Source: Chryseobacterium kimseyorum | GTDB lineage: Bacteria > Bacteroidota > Bacteroidia > Flavobacteriales > Weeksellaceae | Direction: 5' to 3' | Assembly: GCF_025971945.1 (NCBI RefSeq) | Contig: NZ_JAPDHW010000001.1 | Location: 124,001-188,000, forward strand | DNA: 64,000 nt | Shown: piece after piece, positions 37,442-46,479 of the stretch | Layout: every line of letters begins with the position of its first letter | Position numbering within the stretch: position 1 is the first letter of the stretch | Notes under the pieces: generated by a model | The model's database searches: none | The model's input: only the letters and a program-made list of their open reading frames with translations | What the model was told of the DNA's origin: nothing | Made by a program: the position numbers and the translations under genes

Positions 37442-37720
37442 ATGTATAAAAACACCATGTATAAAATATTTTTTTCACTTCTAACTATTTTAGTAATGTC
37501 TAAATTCCAAGCTCAAAATCATAGATTTTTTTATGAGTTAGAATTTAAGAGAGATTCAACTTCAACAGAAAAAAGCAGAGACTTTTATATTTTAGATATA
37601 ACAAAAGAGGGATGTAAATTTTATAATTATGAATTTTACAAAAATGATTCTATTCAAAGAGTAAAAAAGAGTGATTTTATGTTTTCTTACCCAAATTTTA
37701 GAAATTGGCTTAATACATAA
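37442..37720 (+). pseudogene. Truncated GLPGLI-family protein
   Basis: The 92-codon frame has a signal peptide (LTILVMSKFQAQ) and the hallmark GLPGLI-family start: NHRFFYELEFKRDSTSTEKS, then FYILDITKEGCKFYNYEFYK. Full members have about 250-290 residues, with the GLPGLI motif in the middle. Here the frame ends after FRNWLNT with no homologous sequence beyond, so the gene is cut short. The cut lies next to the Crp/SDR unit, which may have been inserted. Confidence 0.65.
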
Positions 37721-37820
37721 AAATAATAGATACGCGATATAAATACAACCCTTATATAAAAGTTACAGGCAATGTTAGGACACCCAAGCCAATTAAAAAA
37801 AATGGCATCACAAACTGCTT

Positions 37821-37836
37821 TTTACCAATTGGTAAA
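37821..37836. promoter_or_regulatory. Palindromic operator 1 (Crp/Fnr gene)
   Basis: TTTACCAATTGGTAAA is a perfect 16-bp palindrome, 20 bp before a TAACTTTG -7 box (37857-37864) of the Crp/Fnr gene. The same core recurs at 38441-38456. It probably binds the encoded regulator. Confidence 0.7.
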
Positions 37837-37869
37837 TGACAGACGTAGCTATTTGCTAACTTTGCGACA

Positions 37870-38436
37870 ATGAAAGAATTTATAGAATATATTTTGCAAT
37901 TTGGCAACTTGAACAAACAGCAAATTGACCTTATTGCAGGCAAAGCGACAGAGTTAAAACTTTCGAAAGAAAACTATTTTTCGGAAGCGGGAAAAATTCC
38001 CCGACAAGTCGGTTTCCTTGTAGACGGCGTTGTTCGTGGTTGTTATTACAATAATAAAGGTGAAGAAATTACCCGATGTTTCATAACTGAAAATAGCCTT
38101 ATAGCTGACTATATTAATTTTGAAGCTCATACAGTATCTACTGAATATTTGCAGGCTTGTACTGATTGTAAACTGATTTTATTTTCAAAAGATAATTGGG
38201 ATGAGCTTACTCATACCATTGTAGGTTGGGATAATATCAAAAACAAAATGGTTCAAAAATGCCTTTATCAAAAATCGAGAAAAAGTCCTGTAATTTCAGA
38301 AGATGCTACTACTCGGTATCTTGAATTTATGAATAATCACCCATCCCTTATCAATAGAATATCTCTAACTTATATTGCATCTTATTTAGGAGTTACTCAA
38401 CAATCATTAAGCAGAATTAGAAAAAATATACGTTAG
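37870..38436 (+). CDS. Crp/Fnr-family transcriptional regulator
   Basis: A 188-residue regulator with an N-terminal cyclic-nucleotide-binding-like barrel (EAGKIPRQVGFLVDGVVRGC, CFITENSLIADYINFEAHTV) and a C-terminal helix-turn-helix (RISLTYIASYLGVTQQSLSR). The Arg/Glu residues that hold cAMP are not evident, so another signal is likely. It is flanked by two copies of the TTTACC-N4-GGTAAA palindrome, one at its own promoter and one before the SDR gene, which suggests autoregulation and control of that SDR. Confidence 0.93.
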   Translation: MKEFIEYILQFGNLNKQQIDLIAGKATELKLSKENYFSEAGKIPRQVGFLVDGVVRGCYYNNKGEEITRCFITENSLIADYINFEAHTVSTEYLQACTDCKLILFSKDNWDELTHTIVGWDNIKNKMVQKCLYQKSRKSPVISEDATTRYLEFMNNHPSLINRISLTYIASYLGVTQQSLSRIRKNIR

Positions 38437-38440
38437 AATT

Positions 38441-38456
38441 TTTACCAAATGGTAAA
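38441..38456. promoter_or_regulatory. Palindromic operator 2 (SDR gene)
   Basis: TTTACCAAATGGTAAA shares the arms TTTACC and GGTAAA with operator 1. It lies 21 bp before the CAATTTTG element (38478-38485) ahead of the SDR gene, the same layout as at the first operator. Confidence 0.7.
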
Positions 38457-38512
38457 TCAGCTCATTTTTATTCATTGCAATTTTGCATTATTAATTTAAA
38501 AAAGAATAAAAA

Positions 38513-39253
38513 ATGAAATCAGCATTGATCACAGGGGCTAATAAAGGTATTGGTTTAGCCACAGCAAAAGAGTTATTACAAAATGAATATTTTGTTTACA
38601 TTGGTTGTAGAGATATTCAGAAAGGAGAAGTAGCAGTAAATGATCTATTAGCAAATGGGTTTGGAAATATAAAAGCTATTGAATTAGATGTTACCAATTC
38701 AAAATCTATTTTGTCAGCTAAAAACATCATTGAAAAGGAACAAGGTAAATTAGATGTTTTGATAAATAATGCAGGAATTTCTGGTGGTTTTCCACAATCA
38801 GCACTTACTGCCACATTGGAACAATTCTATTCAGTATTTGCAACTAATCTATTTGGCGTAGTAAGTGTAACGCAAATATTTGTTGAGTTACTAAAAAAAT
38901 CAGAACAACCTCGAATTGTAAATGTAAGTACTGCTATGGCTTCAATTACAATTGCTTCTAATCCAGAAAGTCCCACAAATGAATTTAAAACATCGGTATA
39001 TCAATCAAGTAAAGCAGCATTAAATATGTACACTGTAAATCTTGCGTATGAACTTCGTGATAGTAGTAAATTTAAAATAAATATGGTTTGCCCAGGTTAT
39101 ACCCAAACTGATTTTACAGGACATCAAGGTACAAGTACTCCTGAACAAGCAGGAAAACGAATTGCTAAATATGCTATGATTGACGAAAAGGGACCAACAG
39201 GAAAGTTTATTAGCGAAGAATACTTTCCAGAACCTGCAAGTTGTCTTTGGTAA
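38513..39253 (+). CDS. SDR-family NAD(P)-dependent oxidoreductase
   Basis: A 246-residue classical SDR: TGANKGIGLATAKELL, LINNAGISGGFP, catalytic Ser in NVSTAMASIT and Tyr/Lys in YQSSKAALNMYT, then MVCPGYTQTDFTGHQG. TGANKGIG is the carbonyl-reductase-like type, probably NADPH-dependent. The substrate is unknown. It is most likely controlled by the Crp/Fnr regulator just upstream through the palindrome at 38441. Confidence 0.95.
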   Translation: MKSALITGANKGIGLATAKELLQNEYFVYIGCRDIQKGEVAVNDLLANGFGNIKAIELDVTNSKSILSAKNIIEKEQGKLDVLINNAGISGGFPQSALTATLEQFYSVFATNLFGVVSVTQIFVELLKKSEQPRIVNVSTAMASITIASNPESPTNEFKTSVYQSSKAALNMYTVNLAYELRDSSKFKINMVCPGYTQTDFTGHQGTSTPEQAGKRIAKYAMIDEKGPTGKFISEEYFPEPASCLW

Positions 39254-39642
39254 AAGACAGTGAAGTATTAAGGAAACTAAAAATACTGCCTGTTACAAGG
39301 TATTGCCAAAATGGGGCTGACGGAGTACATCAACAATTGTGCTCTATCAGCCTTTGCACTATATTTGTACTGACGGTTCTCAAATGTCCCAATTCGGAAA
39401 TACCCAAAGAGTTAATAATTACTTTTAAAATCCCACAAAACAATTATTTTGATTTTGTAGATTTTTGATAAATTATTATGTGGGATTATGATCGAATATA
39501 TATCGTAGCCATTATAATAAATGGAGTTTTTCTTATTATATTTGCTGACAATTTTTACAATTTAAAAAGTACTTGAAAACTCTTTCCGATAAACGATTCT
39601 AAAGCCGACCCTGGTAAAAATATGACTCTTACCAATTTCAAT
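39254..39642. other. Intergenic stretch, one 32-codon ORF
   Basis: About 390 bases. Near 39255-39440 there is relatively GC-richer sequence with no coding frame I trust. A 32-codon ATG frame at 39479-39577 (MWDYDRIYIVAIIINGVFLI...) could encode a tiny membrane protein but has no support beyond hydrophobicity. Confidence 0.35.
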
Positions 39643-40371
39643 ATGAATAAAAAATTACTTTATATTTTGGGCCTTCTCACTGTCAACATAATCCAAGCAC
39701 AAAACGTTCATATACCTGACATTAATTTTAAAAACTTATTGCTCACCAGCCCCTTAATCAACATGAATGGTGATGGAGATATACAAATTTCAGAAGCAAT
39801 TGGATACAGTGGTGCATTACATATCGGAAATCAAAACATTTCAGATCTTACCGGAATTGAAGCCTTTGTAAACCTAACCGATCTGTTTTGTCATGGCAAT
39901 CAACTGACAACGTTAGATGTGAGCCACAATACTGCTTTAACTTATTTGGGTTGTGCTGAAAATCAGTTAACAACACTCAATGTTAAAAATGGAAACAATA
40001 GTTCCCTGATATGGCTATATTCTGCAAATAATCCTAATCTTCTGTGTATTCAGATTGATAACAGCAACATGATAGGAACTTATTGGGCTAAAGATGCGAC
40101 CGCGACTTACAGTTCAGACTGTCAATCATTTTTAGCAACGGAAGAAACTGTAAAAAAAAGTGTTTTAACGTATCCTAATCCTGTGAAAAATTTGCTTCAC
40201 CTTTCAGTAAATGCTGATGCAACATTATACAATATGATTGGTCAAAAATTGGGATCGTATAAAAATGTGTCACAAATTAATATGGAACAGTTTGTGAAAG
40301 GTACCTATATTTTAGTGCTTTCAGATAAAAATGGAGATATCATCCAGCAAACTAAAATCGCGAAGAATTAA
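39643..40371 (+). CDS. Leucine-rich-repeat protein with T9SS sorting domain
   Basis: A 242-residue secreted protein: signal peptide (ILGLLTVNIIQAQ), an N-terminal EF-like segment (NMNGDGDIQISEA), internalin-like leucine-rich repeats (NLTDLFCHGNQLTTLDVSHN, ALTYLGCAENQLTTLNVKNG) and a C-terminal Por sorting domain (VLTYPNPVKNLLHLSVNADA, GTYILVLSD). It is exported by the type IX system and displayed or released; LRRs usually bind proteins. I start at ATG 39643 because the signal peptide begins there; an ATG seven codons earlier is open. Confidence 0.9.
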   Translation: MNKKLLYILGLLTVNIIQAQNVHIPDINFKNLLLTSPLINMNGDGDIQISEAIGYSGALHIGNQNISDLTGIEAFVNLTDLFCHGNQLTTLDVSHNTALTYLGCAENQLTTLNVKNGNNSSLIWLYSANNPNLLCIQIDNSNMIGTYWAKDATATYSSDCQSFLATEETVKKSVLTYPNPVKNLLHLSVNADATLYNMIGQKLGSYKNVSQINMEQFVKGTYILVLSDKNGDIIQQTKIAKN

Positions 40372-40662
40372 AGTAGGTCATCTTCATTATATTCAATAAA
40401 TTATTTTGGTATTTTATCTAAAAACGATTAGTTCAATTACCACAGTCTAATAGAAATTCGAATAAAAAAATATTTGTAACAATTAATAATGTGTTTGTCA
40501 AATTTTATTTTTATTTTACCTGTAAAATGGCTAAAATCCTTTATTCGTGGGTGTTTGCGATGACGAAATTCTTGCGAAATTTAGAAAAAAGATGTTGCAG
40601 CATCTTAATCGTATACTGCTTTTGTACACCTCGATCCATGTAAACAACATACTAGCGTAAAA
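40372..40662. other. Intergenic stretch, nothing recognised
   Basis: About 290 AT-rich bases between the LRR gene and the tRNA terminator. No ORF or hairpin that I can support. Confidence 0.4.
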
Positions 40663-40700
40663 CAAAAAAACGCTGCAAACATTGATGTTTACAGCGTTTC
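40663..40700 (-). terminator. Terminator of the tRNA-Ser transcript
   Basis: On the minus strand AACGCTGTAAACAT pairs with ATGTTTGCAGCGTT (one mismatch) and is followed by seven T residues. It starts 25 bp after the tRNA 3' end. Confidence 0.85.
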
Positions 40701-40724
40701 AGCTTATTTTGGTTTCCCGTTTTG

Positions 40725-40809
40725 CGGAGAGAGAGGGATTCGAACCCCCGGACCTGTTACAGTCAATAGTTTTCAAGACTATCGCAATCGACCACTCTGC
40801 CATCTCTCC
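40725..40809 (-). tRNA. tRNA-Ser (anticodon UGA)
   Basis: An 85-base class II tRNA on the minus strand. The acceptor stem GGAGAGA pairs with TCTCTCC plus discriminator G. The anticodon loop is CTTGAAA (TGA, decoding UCA). The long variable arm is typical of tRNA-Ser, and the T arm reads GGGGGTTCGAATCCC. CCA is not encoded. Confidence 0.97.
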
Positions 40810-40949
40810 TTCAACTAAGATTTCTCTTCGTTTTCAGTCGTGCAAATATAGAATGTTTTTCAATTCTGACAAAATAATATTTATATAAAGTATCAGATTA
40901 TCTATTAATTCGTTAAGAATCAGTTTAATTATTTCTTCAATTTTATCTC

Positions 40950-41318
40950 TTAATTTATGGTTTGAAGTTTCATGCCCAAAACTACAGCTCCAAAACCAAC
41001 TACAACACTTAAAATCACGTAAAGTATTAATGTGAAATAATCCTGATTTTGCCAAAGAGAATAGTTTTCTACTGAAAAAGTTGAAAAGGTAGTAAATCCT
41101 CCGCAAAAACCTGTAATCAGAAGATATTTCAGATAACTGTCAACCTTTACAAAATAGGATGTCAGAAATCCTATAATCAGACATCCTACAATATTGACCA
41201 AAAAAGTTCCCATCGGAAAAGAATTCACTGTCCAAAGCTTTTGGGTAAAGTAAGACATAAGATAACGGGCAACACTTCCGACTCCGCCACCTAAGAAGAT
41301 GAATAGAATGTTTCTCAT
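40950..41318 (-). CDS. crcB: Fluoride efflux channel CrcB/Fluc
   Basis: A 122-residue protein with four transmembrane helices: LGGGVGSVARYLMSYF, GTFLVNIVGCLIIGFLTSYF, GFCGGFTTFSTFSVEN (the conserved Phe/Thr fluoride-track signature) and a C-terminal helix. It forms a dual-topology dimeric channel that exports fluoride. No fluoride riboswitch is visible upstream. Single gene located between the tRNA and trxB. Confidence 0.95.
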   Translation of the reverse strand: MRNILFIFLGGGVGSVARYLMSYFTQKLWTVNSFPMGTFLVNIVGCLIIGFLTSYFVKVDSYLKYLLITGFCGGFTTFSTFSVENYSLWQNQDYFTLILYVILSVVVGFGAVVLGMKLQTIN

Positions 41319-41389
41319 TAGCGATATTTATTATTGCGATAATATCAGATTTAATGAACTGATTTTAAAAAATCTCAATTTGCAAAGTA

Positions 41390-41422
41390 AAAAATAACGC
41401 ACCCATTAAGGTGCGTTATTAT
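41390..41422 (-). terminator. Terminator of trxB
   Basis: AATAACGCACC pairs with GGTGCGTTATT around a TTAATG loop, followed on the minus strand by a T run. It lies 18 bp after the trxB stop. Confidence 0.9.
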
Positions 41423-41439
41423 ATTTTGTACATTAAAAA

Positions 41440-42381
41440 TTAATGCAATTCTGCCAAATATTTCTCTGCATCCATTGCAGCCATACAACCGCTTCCTGCC
41501 GCTGTAATTGCCTGTCTGTAGATGTGATCCTGAACATCTCCTGCAGCAAAAACTCCTGGAAGATTGGTTCTTGTAGATCCTTTTTCTGTTGCGATATATC
41601 CGTTTTCGTCTAAATCAATTTGTCCCACAAAAATATCAGTATTCGGCTTATGACCAATAGCGATAAATATGCCGTGAACATCAATCGTAGATTTTTCCTG
41701 CGTTTGATTGTTGATAGCAACTGCTCTTTCAACTAAATTATTTTCACCTTCAATACCAATTAATTCATGGTAAAATTTCACCTCAATGTTCGGTGTATTT
41801 TCAACTCTGTGAATCATCGCTTTTGAGGCTCTGAATTCACCTTTTCTTACCAACATCGTCACTTTATTAACGAGTTTCGCAAGGTAAGTTGCTTCCTCAG
41901 CAGCAGTATCTCCGGCTCCTACAACTACAACATCTTTTCCTCTGTAGAAGAAACCGTCACAGGTTGCACATGCAGAAACGCCTCCGCCGTTGTATTTTTT
42001 TTCGTCATCTAAGCCCAAATATTTTGCCGTGGCGCCGGTGGAAATAATTACAGTTTTAGCGAAAAGTTCCTTATTTCCAGCATATAATTTATGAACACCG
42101 CCAACTTCTTTAGAAAATTCGGCTTTGGTAATCATTTCGTAATGTACTTTTGTATCAAATCTTTCTGCCTGCTTCTGCAGATCCATCATCATTTCCGGAC
42201 CCGTAATTCCTGCAGGATAACCAGGGAAATTATCAACCTCAGTCGTCGTCGTTAATTGTCCACCCGGTTCCAAACCTGTATATAACTGTGGTTTCAGGTC
42301 TGCTCTCGCTGCATAAATTGCTGCTGTAAAACCAGAAGGTCCAGATCCTACGATCACACAATCTAAAATATTTTCTTCCAT
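41440..42381 (-). CDS. trxB: Thioredoxin-disulfide reductase
   Basis: A 313-residue low-molecular-weight flavoenzyme: FAD motif IVGSGPSGFTAAIYAARADL, redox-active CATC at about 138-141 (ACATCDGFFYRGKD), NADPH motif GAGDTAAEEATYLA, and FAD end GVFAAGDVQDHIYRQAITAA. It reduces thioredoxin with NADPH in the cytoplasm. Length and motifs are canonical. Confidence 0.98.
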   Translation of the reverse strand: MEENILDCVIVGSGPSGFTAAIYAARADLKPQLYTGLEPGGQLTTTTEVDNFPGYPAGITGPEMMMDLQKQAERFDTKVHYEMITKAEFSKEVGGVHKLYAGNKELFAKTVIISTGATAKYLGLDDEKKYNGGGVSACATCDGFFYRGKDVVVVGAGDTAAEEATYLAKLVNKVTMLVRKGEFRASKAMIHRVENTPNIEVKFYHELIGIEGENNLVERAVAINNQTQEKSTIDVHGIFIAIGHKPNTDIFVGQIDLDENGYIATEKGSTRTNLPGVFAAGDVQDHIYRQAITAAGSGCMAAMDAEKYLAELH

Positions 42382-42506
42382 AATTCTCTTTTCAAAAAGA
42401 TTTTAATTTTAAGACCACAAAGTTCGTAATTTTTAATGTTTTATTAAAGTAAAATTAATGATAGTTGTCAATATCAAATATGTTGGCTGTCGATTATAAA
42501 ATTCAA

Positions 42507-43613
42507 TCATGGATTAAGTTTTAAAAAGTTTTTTAATTCCATATTAATATTATTTTTATTTTCATAAAAATGTATAAGTCCTTCTTGAGCTAAAGTTCCG
42601 TTTTTGAAAACTGAGAATAGCCTTTCTTAACCAAATTTAGAAATGATCATTTCGCAAAGAACTGCAGATACCACGTAGGGTATCGGAGTTTCTTTTTCAA
42701 AATATAATCTTTCGTAAATATTAAGGTGTTTCAAAACATCAAAATCCGGATTTTCTTTTAGGAATTTCTTTAATTTTTCTTTTTGCCATTGATAATCAAA
42801 CTTTCCGCTTCCGCCAAAATACGTTGCCATACCTTCATCAAAAAAAGGGTCAATCTTTGGAAAAAGTTTGGCAGTATACAGATGAACAATTTCGTGAGTG
42901 TAATATTCCGAGTTGTTTCCAGAGATGATAATACCATAATCTGCAGCAAAACCACCGGACGTATCAGCGTACATCATCGGATGATAATCAAATCCTTTCA
43001 GTTTGAAAACCTCTTCAGGGGAAGTTGCTGAATAATATAATATTGGAAACTTTTCGATCTTAAAAAAATGGGAAAGTTGAATGATGTCTTTTCTCTGTTT
43101 TTCAGCTTCTTCAATATGATACGTCTTCATTGGAGAAACGTAGTAAGTAATGTTGTCTTCTTTTTTGATGATCCAATCTTTAGTGTAATAATCAATGTAT
43201 TTACTTAAGAAAATTTCATTATTTCTTTTTACAGCAATTATATTATAGATTGCTTTAATCAAATTTGATTTCGTTTTCTCATTATAGCCTATGTAAGCTA
43301 TTTTCACAATTTTCTTATCGGCCTCATTTGTTGGAATAATTTCCATTAATGAAGGTTGATAGAAGTTGCTCTCCATCTTTCCACTTTCAATACCAATAAT
43401 TTCGTAATAAGGAGATTTAAATCTTTTAAAATCAGATTCAAGCCAATATTTCGGATCCTGAGTTTCTAAAAATCTCTCTACAGTTTCAATGATTTTAACA
43501 TTTAAAGAGTCCTCTTGGTTAATGGATGGAGAAATTGATTTTAATTTGAATTGCGAATAGAATAACTGAAAAAACAAAATTAAAACAGCAGATAGAAACT
43601 TTATTTTTATCAT
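42507..43613 (-). pseudogene. Exported HEXXH metallopeptidase-like protein with premature stop
   Basis: From ATG 43613 a signal peptide (FLSAVLILFFQLFYSQ) leads to an N-terminal domain of unknown type and a gluzincin-like core. HEIVH at about 240-244 would bind zinc, with FFDEG (Glu at about 260) as third ligand; the exported M1/MA clan has this layout. The frame stops with TAA after ISKFG (42627) but continues in the same frame for about 39 codons (ERLFSVFKNGTLAQEGLIHF) to TGA at 42507. That tail looks coding, so the stop is probably a nonsense mutation removing the end. The catalytic residues remain, so partial activity is possible. Confidence 0.7.
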
Positions 43614-43689
43614 TGTTAAATAATTAAAGTTTAAAAATAAAAAGTAAGAAAGGTATATGCATCGCAAAATTGAGCATCACCATTCACCA

Positions 43690-44727
43690 CTAAACTTTCA
43701 TCTTAATCTTATCAACATTGATGATTTTATACACCAATTCTTTTATCAATTCTGCCTCACTCATATTCACGGCGCCTAGACCTTTTCCTTTCATATCAAA
43801 TTCTCTCAAAATAGAAATAACTCGGGTAGAATGTTTTAAAGGATACAATCTCGCTGCCTCAGCATAATCCTTCAGAAAATAAGGATTAACGCCCATTTGA
43901 GAAGCAATTAACTGGGGCGACTGGCCAATCATGGTACTGTAAATAATTACATTTGAGAAATAATTGTACAGGCTCGAAAGCAACATCACAAAAGGATTAT
44001 TTTTAGGATTCTTACCCATAAAATGAGCAATCTTAAATGCACTGTTCGCGTTTTTTGTACCTAAAGCTTTCTGAAGTTCAAAAACATTGAATTCCTTGCT
44101 GATACCAATGTGGTTTTCAACGATCGTCCCGTCTAAAGTCTGACCTTCTTTTAAAATAATTTTCAGCTTTCCCAATTCGTTGGAAATTCTGGAGAGGTCA
44201 TTTCCCAAATATTCTGCAAGGAGATGAGAAATATTCGGAGCTGTTTTTATTTTCAGTCTTAAACATTCATCAGCAATCCATTTTGGAAGATTGTGATCTT
44301 TAAAAGATTCGCTCAGAAAAAGCGCATTTGTTTTTGTTAAAGTTTTGGTAACCTTTTTTCGGCTGTCAAGCTTCTTGTGCTTGTGAGCAAAAACCAAAAC
44401 CGTCGAAGGTACAGGGTTTTCAACATACATTTCCAAAGCTCTGCTTTCTTCATCATTAAATTTCAGATCCTGCGCTTCCTTTACAATAATCACCTGCTTG
44501 TCGCCCATCATCGGAAACTGTCTCGCTAAAGAAAGCACTTCCTGATAGGTGGTATCTTTACCATACGTTACTGTTTGATTAAAAGCTTTTTCGTCTTCTT
44601 CCAAAAAGTCGTGTTCAAGGGCTTTTACAGCAACGTCAATAAAATAGGGTTCTTCTCCGTGGAAAAAATAAATCGGTAAAACTTCTTTATTTTTAATATT
44701 TTTGAGGATTAAATCTAATTCTTTCAT
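43690..44727 (-). CDS. holA: DNA polymerase III delta subunit
   Basis: A 345-residue clamp-loader delta subunit. It has the AAA+-like but ATPase-dead N-terminal fold (PIYFFHGEEPYFIDVAVKAL), the middle VLVFAHKHKKLDSRKK, the sensor-like EYLGNDLSRISNELGKLKI, and a C-terminal collar domain (FKIAHFMGKNPKNNPFVMLL). It opens the beta clamp for replication. It starts 8 bp from the divergent HsdR-N gene, a conserved Bacteroidota neighbourhood. Confidence 0.95.
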   Translation of the reverse strand: MKELDLILKNIKNKEVLPIYFFHGEEPYFIDVAVKALEHDFLEEDEKAFNQTVTYGKDTTYQEVLSLARQFPMMGDKQVIIVKEAQDLKFNDEESRALEMYVENPVPSTVLVFAHKHKKLDSRKKVTKTLTKTNALFLSESFKDHNLPKWIADECLRLKIKTAPNISHLLAEYLGNDLSRISNELGKLKIILKEGQTLDGTIVENHIGISKEFNVFELQKALGTKNANSAFKIAHFMGKNPKNNPFVMLLSSLYNYFSNVIIYSTMIGQSPQLIASQMGVNPYFLKDYAEAARLYPLKHSTRVISILREFDMKGKGLGAVNMSEAELIKELVYKIINVDKIKMKV

Positions 44728-44735
44728 CTTATTAA

Positions 44736-45167
44736 ATGGAACTTCCCAAACTCAATTTTCAGGAAACTTTTGATTTTAAATTCAAGAAAGACAAAGATAA
44801 GTTTTTTATCTATGATTTGGTTCGCAAAACTTACCTTTTGCTGACGCCTGAAGAGTGGGTGAGACAGCATTGGATTCATTATTATCTTACGGTAAAATCC
44901 TACTCTGTATCCGCCTTAATTACAGAAAAAAAGATCGTTTTAAATGGTTTAACCAAAAGAATCGACCTATTGGTAACGGAAAAAGCACAGCCTAAAATTC
45001 TGATTGAATGTAAAGCTCCACAAATTAAACTTACTGAAAAAACTTTCGAACAAACTGCAAGATACAATTCAATAATCGGAGCTTCTGAAATTGTTTTAAC
45101 GAATGGTTTGCAGCATATTAATGCGTATTATGAGGATGGAGAATATCAGTTTTATAGAGCTGAGTAA
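44736..45167 (+). CDS. HsdR N-terminal-domain (PD-(D/E)XK) protein
   Basis: A 143-residue stand-alone type I restriction HsdR N-terminal domain. The nuclease core is visible: RIDLLVTEKAQPKILIECKA gives the Asp and ExK pair, followed by a Gln-rich helix (TFEQTARYNSI). No methylase or specificity subunit is nearby, so it is not a restriction system. It is a conserved neighbour of holA and may act in DNA repair or be inactive. The two genes share an 8-bp divergent gap. Confidence 0.85.
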   Translation: MELPKLNFQETFDFKFKKDKDKFFIYDLVRKTYLLLTPEEWVRQHWIHYYLTVKSYSVSALITEKKIVLNGLTKRIDLLVTEKAQPKILIECKAPQIKLTEKTFEQTARYNSIIGASEIVLTNGLQHINAYYEDGEYQFYRAE

Positions 45168-45241
45168 TTTGTAGTAATAACCCGCATTTAGATTTCTAAA
45201 TTTATTTTATAAAGCGAATATCATATTTAAATATTTTATAA

Positions 45242-45577
45242 TTGAACGATATACTACTGCAAAAATATGGTTTGACCATGCAAAAATCATTCGAGAAATT
45301 TCATGGAATTATTTCAGGAAATCCCATTGCTAATTACATTTATAATTATAGACATCCTGATGATGTGGATGAGTTCATTGCTGACTTGGATTTAGCAATT
45401 TCTGGTAATTTTTCGCTAATTGAAGATCCAGATTATGGATGCGGTATGGGAAATTATTGGTTTGCACATATAACGCCTACTCATTTTGAATTGTGGCAGG
45501 AAGGTTTTGATAAAAGAATAATACCCCTAAACGATTGGAAAGAAATATTGCTTGCTTGGAAGGAATGTTTAGAGTAG
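45242..45577 (+). CDS. Hypothetical protein (about 100-111 aa)
   Basis: An open frame of 111 codons starting at a TTG at 45242, just after a TAA, with an internal ATG at 45278. The sequence (FHGIISGNPIANYIYNYRHP, DLDLAISGNFSLIEDPDYGC, YWFAHITPTHFELWQEGFDK) is acidic and aromatic and reminds me of immunity-type proteins, but no family is recognised. Lack of a good start suggests the true ATG may have mutated. Confidence 0.5.
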   Translation: MNDILLQKYGLTMQKSFEKFHGIISGNPIANYIYNYRHPDDVDEFIADLDLAISGNFSLIEDPDYGCGMGNYWFAHITPTHFELWQEGFDKRIIPLNDWKEILLAWKECLE

Positions 45578-45706
45578 AAAATTAAAGTATCTTAGTGATG
45601 CCCTATTCGCTTCTATTTACAAATTTGATTATTTTTATACTATCAGTATTTTTTTTTGTGAAATTTGTGCATGGTATTTGCGTACATTGTTCTTAAATGA
45701 CAAAAT

Positions 45707-46450
45707 ATGATAAAATCAATATTCATCAGCGCAAGTTTGCTTGCTTCGGCAACACTTTTCAGCCAAAATCTTAAGAAAGTTTCCTATCAAGACGGTTCAC
45801 AAAAACTCAACGGATTGGTAACATCGAATGCAGGGAAGAAACTTCCGGGAGTTCTTATTCTCCCAGCATGGAAAGGCATTGATGACGAAGCAAAAACCGC
45901 CGCTGCCGATTTGGAAAAACAGGGTTATGTAGCATTCATAGCTGACATTTATGGGGAAGGAAATGTACCGACCGACAATGAGTCAGCGGCAAAAACTGCT
46001 GGGTTTTATAAGAAAGATTTTGCAGCTTATCAGAAAAGAATTTCTTTGGCTTTAGAAGAATTAAAGAAAAACGGAGCCATTCCTGAAAAAATCGCAGTTA
46101 TCGGTTACTGTTTCGGAGGAACCGGAGCTTTGGAATCTGCGAGAGGAAAACTGCCTGTGGTAGGAGTTGTTTCCATTCATGGCAGTCTTGGAAAAGATCA
46201 GTCAAGACCGAATGATGCCATCTCAACTAAAATTTTAGTGGAAAATCCTGCAGAGGATAAAGGTGTAACGCCCGAAGATTATAACAACCTGATAAAAGAA
46301 ATGAATGAAGGAAAAGCCGACTGGCAGATCATCACTTATGCTAATTCAAAACACACGTTTACTGATCCTAAATCTGCAGATTACAATCCTGTGATGGCAA
46401 AAAGAGCCTGGAATCACACGTTGATGTTTTTGAAAGAAATTTTGAAATAA
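45707..46450 (+). CDS. Exported dienelactone hydrolase-family protein
   Basis: A 247-residue alpha/beta hydrolase with a signal peptide (SASLLASATLFSQ). The nucleophile elbow is GYCFGG with Cys135 in place of Ser, as in dienelactone hydrolases; catalytic Asp and His follow (His in SKHTFTDP). It would hydrolyse lactones or esters in the periplasm. It is single; substrate unknown. Confidence 0.92.
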   Translation: MIKSIFISASLLASATLFSQNLKKVSYQDGSQKLNGLVTSNAGKKLPGVLILPAWKGIDDEAKTAAADLEKQGYVAFIADIYGEGNVPTDNESAAKTAGFYKKDFAAYQKRISLALEELKKNGAIPEKIAVIGYCFGGTGALESARGKLPVVGVVSIHGSLGKDQSRPNDAISTKILVENPAEDKGVTPEDYNNLIKEMNEGKADWQIITYANSKHTFTDPKSADYNPVMAKRAWNHTLMFLKEILK

Positions 46451-46479
46451 TTTCTATATCTTTTATAAAAATAGAGTAG

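Noticed and set aside
39241..39468. 75-codon frame overlapping the SDR 3' end
   Set aside because: Starts inside the SDR coding sequence with an unremarkable composition; no family or start signal.
40682..40888. Plus-strand open frame across the tRNA
   Set aside because: It is the antisense readthrough of tRNA-Ser and its terminator; no coding signal.
41319..41400. Fluoride riboswitch upstream of crcB
   Set aside because: The expected conserved pseudoknot sequences are not present between the crcB start and trxB terminator.
44736..45167. Type I restriction system
   Set aside because: Only the HsdR N-terminal domain is present; no HsdM or HsdS and no helicase domain nearby.
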